DNA from: Myxococcales bacterium
GTDB taxonomy: Bacteria; Myxococcota; Myxococcia; Myxococcales; JAKAPL01
Direction: 5' to 3'
NCBI GenBank assembly: GCA_021783235.1
Contig: JAJXUD010000031.1
Location: forward strand, 1-48,383
Length of the DNA: 48,383 bases
The notes below the pieces were generated by a model that was not told the origin of the DNA, searched no databases, and saw nothing but the letters and a program-made list of their open reading frames with translations. A program made the translations under genes and the position numbers. Shown here piece after piece: positions 38,101 to 46,700 of this stretch (position 1 is its first letter; every line of letters begins with the position of its first letter).

Positions 38101-41100
38101 ACGCAGGCCCGCAGATCGTCTTCATGAGCACGGTCGGGCCCTATGCCGAGAGTTATTACTCGAAGAACAGTAACGCCTTTAGGGGGAATGTGATCCACGT
38201 CTGGAATCCAGACGGAACGGTCGCCTGGGAACGAAGCTACGTCCTCGGGCCGGATGGCGGGCCAGTCGACGCTTGCATGAATGAGGGCAACCTCGTCGCC
38301 CCGGGGGTGGGGGATGTCAATGGAGACGGGGTGGCGGATGTCATCTTTCCGACCGCGGACGGCGTCGTGCATGTGCTCGACGGCCGAACCGGCAACCCGG
38401 TTTGGGAGGCGGGCCTACCAAGCGGCATCGGCTGCCGGACCTACGTGAGGACACCTTCTGGATGGCAACCCTCGGTGCTGGACCTATTCGGGGACGGCAA
38501 GCGGGAGGTCGTCGTTGGGGTCGCGAGCCACCAGTTCTCGTACTACGGCGGTGAGGGAAACGTGGAGGTGTTCTCGTCGACTGGGGTCGACCTGACGGCG
38601 GACGGGGGGCTGTTCGGGTCATTGGCCGGGTTCGACACGTTTGGAGGCAACGTGGTTGCCTACGGTCTCTCTGGGCCGGGCGCGTCTCCAAGCCTGACCT
38701 CCACCTCCGTGGCGGGTTGGGCTACCGCGGTTGCTCCGTCCGGGCAGCAGAGGTGGTTCTACGCTGGCAATTCGCACCAAGTCTTCACTGGGCCTTTTGC
38801 GGTCGCCGATGGGACGGCAAGCGGCACGCCTCTCTTGTTCCTCGGAGCGCTCGGCGGTCCGTTTGCCCTGAACGGCGATGGGACGCCACTCTGGTTCGGG
38901 GATCCCACCGGCAGCGACGGCTACCCGAGCAGTCCCTCGCCCATCATCACCCGCGCGGTCGCTGCCGCGGACCTTCTCGGGCTAGGCAGCCCGCAATACC
39001 TCGGTGTGGCCAACGAGAACGCGCTCTTCGTTCTGGATGGCAGAACAGGAGCGGATCTCCTGAAGACGCACGTCAGACTCGCGGACCCAGACAACGGGGA
39101 CGACGAGGGCGAGTTCTCCGACCTCGCGATCGCTGATGTGGACGGTGACGGCCACGGCGAGGTGGTCGTCAACGTTCAGCCCGATGGTAGCGATTACGGC
39201 CTGAGCCCCGGCTACGAATCTCACGCCTCCCTCTACATCTTTGGCTCGGACGCCCATTGGCAGGCCATGCCGAACGTCTGGTCGGGGAACCAGTACCACC
39301 ACCAGTTCAACCCCGACCTGACGCTGACGAAGGACGCGTATGCGCCGTGGACCACGCACAACAGCTGGCGCGAGCAGTTCTTGAACCAGCCCGTCACGCT
39401 CCGGCCGGACCTGGTGGTGGGCCGGCCGGACGGGGGCTCGGACATCCAGGTGACGCCCACGGGGCCGCTGACCGGAGCGACGGCCAGCGTCGCGGTGACG
39501 GTCCACAACGAGGGCGGCGCGGCCGCCTCGGACGTGCCGGTGGATCTCTACGTCGGCGATCCGGATGGCGGCGGCACGCTGGTCGGCAGCTCGGTCATCC
39601 CCGGGCCGCTCGGGGTCCGCGGCGGCAGCGGCGTCGCGACCTTCGCGTGGGACGCCTGGCCCGAGGGCGTCGACCAGCTCTACACGGTGGTGAACCCGGC
39701 GTTGCCCGACGGTGGCCACCCCATCGCCGAGAGCCGCTACGACAACGACGAGACCTGGACCTCAGTCTACGTGGGCGTTGGCACGGCGCTGGCCGATCTC
39801 GAGATCGCGAGCGCCGACATCGCCTTCAGCCCGACCTTCGCGGTGGGGGGGCAGCCGGTCAGCGTCTCGGTGACCGTCCACAACCTGGGCGTCGCGACCG
39901 CCGGTCCATTCGAGGTCGCGATCAGCGACGGCGCGGGGGGCGACGGGCCGGCCATCGGGACGCTACCCATCGCGGGGCTCGCGCCCGGGGCGCGGGCCAC
40001 GGTGACGGCGACGGGCTGGCTGCCCGTGGAAGGGCCCCACCTCGTGACGGCCATCGCAGACCCGAGCCACCTGGTCCCCGACCTGAACCTCTCGAACAAC
40101 ACCGCGGTGGCGAGCTTCACCGTGGGGCAGTCTGGCTTGCCCGACCCGGCGGTGGCCGCGGCGGACCTGACGCTCTCGCCCGCGGGTCCTGTGGAGGCGG
40201 GGACGCCAGTGCAGCTGACGAGCGTGATCCACAACGACGGAGCCCCGGTGGCGAACGTGCCCGTGATGGTGACGATCAACCCCGGCACCCCACAGGCGGT
40301 CGTGGTGGGCTCGATGGTCATCGACGCCACGATGGACACGGGCGCCGCGGTGACCCTCGTGACGACGCTGGACAGCTCGCAGCTCTCGGGCAGCAACGTG
40401 GTCCAGGTGCAGGTGAACCCCGGGCTCACGATCCACGAGTACGACACGGCGAACGACGTGGCGCAGGCGACGTTCTCGGTGCAGAGCGGGGAGGCGAGGG
40501 TGTCGGTCTTCACGGACGCGCCGAGCTACACGGCGGACAGCCCGGTGACGCTCACGGTGCTGGCCGCGCGCGAGGTCGCGAGCGGGGCAACGTACGCGCT
40601 CGCCGTCTCCATCGAGACCGCGACGGGGCGCCCCGTCGCGCCGGTCGTGAGCGGCTGGAGCGAGGTGCTGGGGGGCGGGGTTGCGCAGACGCTGCCCTTC
40701 TCCTGGAGCACGGGCAGCACGGCCCCGGGCAACTACCTGGCCGTCGCGACGCTCACCGACCCCGCGACCGGCCTCGTGGTGGCGCGGGGACAGGCGCCGT
40801 TCGTCATCAGCTCGGATCTCCGGCTCTCGCTGACCGTCGGGCCGCAGCTCGGGGCTTACCAGCCGGGCGCGACGGCGGTGATCGCCTCGACGATCGTCGA
40901 CCGGAGCGCGAACACGGGGCTCGTGGGCCTGGGGCTGCGGTTGACGGTGCTCACGCCTGGCGGGCTGCCGTTCTACTCGTCGAGCCGCCAGGGGATCTCG
41001 GTGCCGCTCGGCGAGGAGCTGCGCGAGCTCGACGCGGTGGTCACGGGCAAGTCGACGGCGCCGGGAGCCTACCCGATCTCGGCCACGCTGACGGACGCCC

Positions 41101-43733
41101 AGGGGAACAGGCTCGCCGCGGCGAACGGGCTGCTCACCATCCAGCCGGCGAGCGTCGCCACGGGCATCAGCGGGACCATCGCGGCGACGCCGGGGACCTT
41201 CGGGGTGGGGCAAACGGTCACCCTGAGTGCCACGGCGACGGACGTCGGCAACGTGCCCTACCCGGGCGAGCCGGTGGCCATCGAGGTGGGGAACCCATCC
41301 ACGCACACGCTCGTCGCGAGCTTCGGGAGCAGCGAGAGCTTCGTGCCCGGCCTGCCGGTGACGCTCTCGATCCCGTGGGGCAGCGCGGGGATCGCGCCGG
41401 GCGACTACCTGGCCGGCCTGGTGATCGGCGGGACCACGGTGGCCCACGCGGTGCTCCACGCGTCGAGCGCGCCCGTGGACAGCGTGCCGCCGACCATCGT
41501 GGTGAGCGGCGTCTCGGACGGCGAGATCACGAACCAGCCGGTGACGCCTCAGATCACGATCACCGACGACACGGCCTTCACGCAGACGGTGACGCTCGAC
41601 GGCCAGCCGTACGCCTCGGGGACACCGGTGGCGGCACAGGGAGCGCACACGCTCATCGCGAGCGCCACCGACACGGGGAACAACGGCACCACGGTGACGA
41701 TCCGCTTCGTGATCTGGGAGACGCCGCCGGCCATCGTCGTCACCGGCGTGACGGACGGCGAGGTGGTGAACGTCCCGTCGCTGACGCCGGTGGTCGCGAT
41801 CACGGACCCGTACCTGGACCCCACGAAGACCGTGATCGCGCTCGACGGCGCCCCCTTCGCCTCGGGGACCGCGGTGACGGTGGAGGCGGACCACGTCCTC
41901 TCGGTCAGCGCGGCCGACCTGGCCGGCAACAGGGCCTCGGCCACGGTGCGCTTCGCCATCGACCGGACGCCGCCCGCGATTGTGGTGAGCGGGGTGAGCG
42001 CGAACGACTGCACGGCGGCGGCGGTGACGCCGCTGGTCTCGGTGACGGACCTCCACCTCGACCCATCGAAGACCGAACTGCTCCTCGACGGCGCCGCCTT
42101 CGTCTCGGGGAGCCAGGTGGCGGCGCAGGGGCAGCACACGCTCACGGTCTTCGCCGAGGACCTGGCGCAGAACACGAGCCGCACGAGCGTGAGCTTCACG
42201 ATCGACCAGACACGGCCGACGGTGACGGTGAGCGGGGTGACGAACGGCGAGGTGGTGAACAGCCCGTCGCTGACGCCGATGGTGGCCGTGGGGGACGACG
42301 CGGCCATCGTGCAGCAGACGGCGACCCTGAACGGCCAGCCGTACACGCCTGGGACGCCGGTGAGCGCGGAGGACGACTACGTGCTCGTGGCGAGCGCGAC
42401 GGACTGCGCGGGGCTCTCCTCGAGCGTCACGGTCGACTTCGCGATCGACCGGACGCCGCCCGCGATCGCGGTGAGCGGGGTGACGAATGGCGAGGTGATC
42501 GACGCGCCCGAGCTCGTGCCGGTGATTCAGGTGAGCGACCGGCACCTCGATCCGAGCAAGACGCGGATCACGTTGACGACCGCGGGGCAGGGGAGCGGGC
42601 CGTTCGCCTCGGGGACGGCCGTCACGGCCGAGAACGATTACGTGCTGACGGTCTTCGCCGAGGATCTGGCGCAGAACACGAGCAGCGAGACGGTGCATTT
42701 CGCGATCGACCGGACGCCGCCCACGATCACCATCACGGGGGTGAGCGACGGGGAGGTGAGCGAGGAGCCGGTGGCGCCGGTGATCGTGGTGACGGACAAG
42801 CACCTCGCCTCGGTGACGACCACGCTCGACGGGCAGAGCTTCACATCGGGGACGACGGTGTCGGCGCTCGGGCAGCACGTCCTCTCGGTGGTGGCGCTGG
42901 ATCAGGCGCAGAACCGGGCGCAGGCGACGGTGCGCTTCGACCTGCGGGCGCCGCGGCCGAATTTCGATCACGGGAGCTGCGCTGCCACGGTGGCGCTGTC
43001 GAACCAGGCGCTGGTCTCGGCGCCGAGCGCGCCGGGGCTGCCGCAGCTGGTCGCCACGCCGGGGACCTTCACCGGCGCGAACCAGGCGGCGGTCCAGGGA
43101 GCGGCGGTGGTGGGCGGCGACCTGGCGCTCTCGAACAAGGCTCGGATCGCGGGGACGGTGTACCTGGGAGGGACGCCGTCCCTGACGAACCAGGCCACGG
43201 TGGGCGCCATCGTCCAGGAGAGCCCGCCGCCCTCGCCGTGCTGCCCCTATGACCTCGCGACGGGGATGGGGAACGCCGGGGCCGACAACGACGATGGGCA
43301 ACTCGCTGGCACCGCGGTGGCGCGGCTCGTGAGCCAGGGGGCGTTCGCCGAGTCCTCGGGAGCGGTGAGCTTCCCCTCGGGTCGCTTCTACTTCACGAGC
43401 TTCCGGGTGACGAACCAGGGCCAGGTGGGGATCGCGAAGGGGGCTCGGGTGGAGATCTTCGTGAACGGCCCGGTGACGGTGAGCCAGCAGGGGGTGCTGA
43501 CGGGCGACGCGAGCGACCCCGAACGGCTGCTCGTGGTGGCGAGCGGGCTGGTGGACCTGGACAACCAGGCGGAGACGTCGGGGCTGATGTACGGCGGGGG
43601 CGGGGTGACCGTGGAGAACCAGGCGAGCCTCTCGGGCGCCGCCGAGGGGGCGAGCCTGATCCTGCGCAATCAAGGCAGCCTCACCGTGCCGCCCGGCCTC
43701 GTGCCGGGGAGCCCCCAGCTCGGGTGCCAGTGA
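35112..43733 (+). CDS. Giant modular secreted protein (toroid, CARDB, FG-GAP, Ig-like repeats)
   Basis: The 2873-residue protein has signal peptide MGRRLFVVGIGLLASVAQAQ; ATG 35112 has a ggagggg site. Modules in order: an alpha-toroid like prenyltransferase/terpenoid-cyclase repeats (about 20-310; LLSRQALDGSFGG, LLALQHADGGWGY, YLLGQQAADGHFG, DGSWDESELDTALALRALQA); several CARDB-type adhesion domains (from about 335, again about 800-900 and 1440-1850); an FG-GAP/VCBS-like region (DVNGDGVADVIFPTADG near 1070, DVDGDGHGEVVVNV near 1342); more beta-sandwiches; six ~77-residue Ig-like repeats (2126-2614) each opening like PPAIVVSGVTNGEV; and a C-terminal beta-helix-like part with recurring NQA motifs. 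It is probably a cell-surface or extracellular-matrix protein. The stretch about 36960-39250 is less GC-rich. Its stop overlaps the next start. Confidence 0.87.
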   Translation: MGRRLFVVGIGLLASVAQAQSASQRAGSYLLSRQALDGSFGGATGTDPVLTTIEATLALRPLLGATAPEIGSALAFVHAQSPAEVDLAARRLRLLQGTLLADPIAARLLAASLRPQVVLDGAQLGSAFTGNGFLFGDRQASALDTAQTLAFLAAGAEAQPGPIVLGQSANLCGASSAICAVVTPLLETLLALQHADGGWGYADGDSDARLTAEILAVVMPLAGQLQLSGPLSNAATYLLGQQAADGHFGVAQPSTSDTAVAILGLVGAPVATSSAVLKAVAELGASQGSDGSWDESELDTALALRALQASQANLQVAPGTSGLDSSLSLSNAQPQQGSATTATVTVPNAGAMASSPTSVTFVATCPGSAPVTVGTATVPSVAAGGQVTVSGTIDTSELAGDCQITAELGTSSPTGSGGLATTTSLQVVAQDDLAIEPTDVQFRSVNAGLVEISATVHENGAAVAQPFEVGIYQGAPDGGGTLIGSAAVASIGASGSATVTVGWNPATANGPTPIYAVADVQNVVPDANRSNNVAERYYDANPGSTDLAVISSGIIFDPAILHPNTPASVQVVVQNLSAVDAYGTEVELCQISSPLYPACVPGVGQLATLDLVPANGTAIASFPLPGSSITLPPEGQYNQLTFLAAVDPNDLVSDPYRGNNQAIATANVGLYAALTAGLYAQCVLSSGGQVQGTVSLSGLVQVEGGAGPIAVPYALYYGAPEAGGMKIDEGIMLPSDNRFVFEAPPPSSANPLYVLVLDPEDTLHNPTPYLARASATCESYTAKSKVVMSYDDIRVSPVGPAIGETSTVTATVHNEGVVDSTVTLMAFIGDPTTPNGQKLAEWPLSVAAGASATVSFPWTRTGEETNLYFGIFDVDPQQSIDVPNRFFAPSQTQFYTYRNAFLEAVYTSGRSDSFLYSTGAAPQTSPPTIGDLLRTGQPVIGYGEARMVLGDGGEYDQEYEGALTIIQKLPDNSMQTLWSKQIDDAVGQPIFADLGFDAGPQIVFMSTVGPYAESYYSKNSNAFRGNVIHVWNPDGTVAWERSYVLGPDGGPVDACMNEGNLVAPGVGDVNGDGVADVIFPTADGVVHVLDGRTGNPVWEAGLPSGIGCRTYVRTPSGWQPSVLDLFGDGKREVVVGVASHQFSYYGGEGNVEVFSSTGVDLTADGGLFGSLAGFDTFGGNVVAYGLSGPGASPSLTSTSVAGWATAVAPSGQQRWFYAGNSHQVFTGPFAVADGTASGTPLLFLGALGGPFALNGDGTPLWFGDPTGSDGYPSSPSPIITRAVAAADLLGLGSPQYLGVANENALFVLDGRTGADLLKTHVRLADPDNGDDEGEFSDLAIADVDGDGHGEVVVNVQPDGSDYGLSPGYESHASLYIFGSDAHWQAMPNVWSGNQYHHQFNPDLTLTKDAYAPWTTHNSWREQFLNQPVTLRPDLVVGRPDGGSDIQVTPTGPLTGATASVAVTVHNEGGAAASDVPVDLYVGDPDGGGTLVGSSVIPGPLGVRGGSGVATFAWDAWPEGVDQLYTVVNPALPDGGHPIAESRYDNDETWTSVYVGVGTALADLEIASADIAFSPTFAVGGQPVSVSVTVHNLGVATAGPFEVAISDGAGGDGPAIGTLPIAGLAPGARATVTATGWLPVEGPHLVTAIADPSHLVPDLNLSNNTAVASFTVGQSGLPDPAVAAADLTLSPAGPVEAGTPVQLTSVIHNDGAPVANVPVMVTINPGTPQAVVVGSMVIDATMDTGAAVTLVTTLDSSQLSGSNVVQVQVNPGLTIHEYDTANDVAQATFSVQSGEARVSVFTDAPSYTADSPVTLTVLAAREVASGATYALAVSIETATGRPVAPVVSGWSEVLGGGVAQTLPFSWSTGSTAPGNYLAVATLTDPATGLVVARGQAPFVISSDLRLSLTVGPQLGAYQPGATAVIASTIVDRSANTGLVGLGLRLTVLTPGGLPFYSSSRQGISVPLGEELRELDAVVTGKSTAPGAYPISATLTDAQGNRLAAANGLLTIQPASVATGISGTIAATPGTFGVGQTVTLSATATDVGNVPYPGEPVAIEVGNPSTHTLVASFGSSESFVPGLPVTLSIPWGSAGIAPGDYLAGLVIGGTTVAHAVLHASSAPVDSVPPTIVVSGVSDGEITNQPVTPQITITDDTAFTQTVTLDGQPYASGTPVAAQGAHTLIASATDTGNNGTTVTIRFVIWETPPAIVVTGVTDGEVVNVPSLTPVVAITDPYLDPTKTVIALDGAPFASGTAVTVEADHVLSVSAADLAGNRASATVRFAIDRTPPAIVVSGVSANDCTAAAVTPLVSVTDLHLDPSKTELLLDGAAFVSGSQVAAQGQHTLTVFAEDLAQNTSRTSVSFTIDQTRPTVTVSGVTNGEVVNSPSLTPMVAVGDDAAIVQQTATLNGQPYTPGTPVSAEDDYVLVASATDCAGLSSSVTVDFAIDRTPPAIAVSGVTNGEVIDAPELVPVIQVSDRHLDPSKTRITLTTAGQGSGPFASGTAVTAENDYVLTVFAEDLAQNTSSETVHFAIDRTPPTITITGVSDGEVSEEPVAPVIVVTDKHLASVTTTLDGQSFTSGTTVSALGQHVLSVVALDQAQNRAQATVRFDLRAPRPNFDHGSCAATVALSNQALVSAPSAPGLPQLVATPGTFTGANQAAVQGAAVVGGDLALSNKARIAGTVYLGGTPSLTNQATVGAIVQESPPPSPCCPYDLATGMGNAGADNDDGQLAGTAVARLVSQGAFAESSGAVSFPSGRFYFTSFRVTNQGQVGIAKGARVEIFVNGPVTVSQQGVLTGDASDPERLLVVASGLVDLDNQAETSGLMYGGGGVTVENQASLSGAAEGASLILRNQGSLTVPPGLVPGSPQLGCQ

Positions 43734-46700
43734 TGGAGACGCCGATGCCAGGAACGTCAGGAGCCGTTGCCGCCGGGAAGCCGGCACGGGCCCCCACCAC
43801 CGCGAGGCGGGGTAGGGCTGGGGTGGGAGGGCCACGGCCCGTCCACGCCCCGTGGCTCCGCCTCACCTCCCTCCTCGTCCTCGTCTCCTTCGTCTGGAGC
43901 AGCACGGCCGATGCCCTCGTGCCCCGGCCGAGCGCCCGGGACCTGGACCGCCGCACCATCGAGCGGCGCCGCCTCGCGGCGGTCGCGAAGATGCGGCGGG
44001 AGACGGGGCCGGACCCCAAGAAGCTCGCGGCGCTGCATGAGCGGGCCGAGGCCATCCGCGAGGCTCATCTGCCCGCGCGAATTGCGGGGCTCGGCAAGAC
44101 CGAGGAGGATCTGCGGCGCGCCCTCTCGGACCTCGACCGGCCGGGGAGTTCGCCCGAGGCCCGCGCCGACGCGCTCCGCCGGCTCAGGGCGAGCGCGGCC
44201 ACGCTGTCCGCGACCGCGCCCGCGGTCCAGCGCTTCGTGAAGGAGCGGGGCGAGCGCACCATGGGCTCGCGGGGGAGCGCGGGTGAGAGGCTCCGCCACT
44301 CGGCGCGCCTCGCCTCCGAGCTCCAGAAGCTCACACGATCCGGCTCGGACGGCGAGCTCGTGGGTGGGCTCCGGGACCTCCTCGGCGAGCGGCCGAAGAA
44401 GAGGCACGCGCCACATCCGTCGACGGGGAAGCAGGGCCTCGCAGTCCCCAAGATCCGCAGCCGCCGGGCGACCCTCGAGGAGGAGCATCGGATCCAGCCG
44501 CGGCTCGCCTCGGCCAGCGTGCTCACCGACGCCGCGAGCTCGATCTTGGATCTCGACCAGGCAGCGCTCGCGCCGCCCAGCTCCGCGGACCTCGCCCCCA
44601 CGGCCGAGGCACCGCTGACGGCCGACCTCGCGTCGCTCGCGAAGCAGCTCGGGGGCGACCCGGTGCGGATCTATGAGTACGTGCTGGGTCACTTCCTGCC
44701 TGAGCCCTACTTCGGCAGCAAGAAGGGGGCGGCCGGCGCCTTGGCCGAGGGAACCGGCAACGACGCCGACCTCGCCTCGTTGCTCGTCGCGCTCTTGCGA
44801 GCGGCGAACGTCCCCGCCCGTTACGAGACGGGGATGGTGCTGCTCACCCCCAAGCAGGCGATGGACTGGGCGGACACGCAGGACCCCACCGCCGCCGTCA
44901 CGGCGATGGAGACCGCGGGGATGCAGGCGACGGCTTTGACTGGCGCGGACGGGAGCATCACCAGCGTGCAGCTAGACCAGCACGTCTGGGTGCGCGCCTA
45001 CGTGCCGTATACGAGCTATCGCGGGAGCAACGCGCCGGGGAGCCGCAGCGTCTGGGTGCGGCTCGACCCGACGGTGAAGCCGATCGAGCGGACGCTGCCG
45101 CCGGTGTACCCGGGGCGCAAGCTCACCTTCGACTTCCAGGGGTACCTCACGGGCACGACCCCTGGGAGCGCGAGCGGCTCGCCGCTGGACGTCTTCGACG
45201 CCCAGGTGAAGGCGTACGCGCTGGCGAACGGCCTGCCGTGCGACAGCCTGGGCCAACTCCTCCCGCAGCGGACGGTGGCCGCGCCGTCGCTTCGCCTCCT
45301 TCCCTACGAGCTCGGCGTCCCGCTGCTGCAAAGCGAGTCGGTCGGCGACGTGGTGCCGATGGGCGACTACTCGGTGGTCGTCGATGTGGACGGCGACGAC
45401 TCGCCGTCCGTGAGCCTGCCGCAGAGCTACGGCCAGCCGCTCGCGCTCGTCTACGTGGGCGACACGGCGACGGACCAGCAGGCCATCCAGCAGGCGGGGT
45501 CGATCGGTAACGTCGACCCGTCGGCGGTGACGGTGGATCCCGCGCTGGCGGTGAACGGCCAGCTGGTCTGGCGCGGCAGTGGGGTGTCGGTCGGGACCGC
45601 CCAGACGCTCACCGTGACCGTGACCGAGCCGGGGCTGGGCCAGGTGACGATGACGCACGACCTCATCGCGGGGAGCATCTACGCGCTGGGGCTCGCCGCC
45701 GGCCATCCCACCGACGCGCAGCTAGCGGCCGCGAAGGCGGCCGTGTCGCAGGCGCAGTCCTCGGGGGCGAGCTCGGACGCGGTGGACGAGCGATGGGCGC
45801 AGGCCCTGGCGCTCACCTACCTGCACCACATCGACCGGGACGAGAGGCCGATCTTCGGCCTCTACGGCCAGGTGGGCGTGAAGGACGTGACCGAGATCCT
45901 GGCGGGGCGGCAGCTCGAGCCCACGTACTTCTTCGGGGTGCCGGTGGGGGTCTCCTGGGCCGACTGGGGCGTGGACGTGAAGCGCGAGGCCAATACGCCG
46001 ATCCCGCAGGACGGAGACAACGGTGGCCTGGCCGCCATCAACGAGCTGGCGGGCTTCCAGGGGAGCCACTGGGAGAACCGGCTCTTCCAGGAGCTGTTCA
46101 ACGCGCCGGGGGTTTCGTCCACGAACGGCTGCCAGCTCGCGGTGGCACAGGGGATCCCGCTGCTGACGCTCACGGCGCCGGGGCAGGAGAGCCAGCTCAC
46201 GGGCTACTCGAGCGATTCGATCGCCGAGCTGCAAGGGGCGCTCGGGCAGGGGTCGACGGCCATCGTGCCGCAGCGGTCGTTCACGAGCGGGCAGTTCTCG
46301 GACGTGGAGGTCATGCTGTTGATCAATCCCGACGGGACGGGGCTCTACCTCGAGGGGGCGACGATGAACGGCGGGTCGTGTGGCGGGCCGAACGCTCCGG
46401 CGCCCACCAACGGCGGCTGCACGTTCTGCTCGGGGACGAACACGCAGACGAACTCGATGACGAACCTCGCGAACGGCAACTACTTCTTCACGAGCACGGA
46501 CCTGAGCCTACCTGCGGTGGGGATCCCCATTGCCTTCACGAGAAGCTACGACAGCGGCGCCGGGGTGACGGGGACGCTCGGGGCCAATTGGTGGAACGAC
46601 TACGAGCGCAAGCTCGTCGCGAACGCCGACGGCTCGGTGACGTACGTGACGAACGAGGAGCAGGCGATCCAGAGCCTGGTGTTCGTCTGGGCCACGAACC

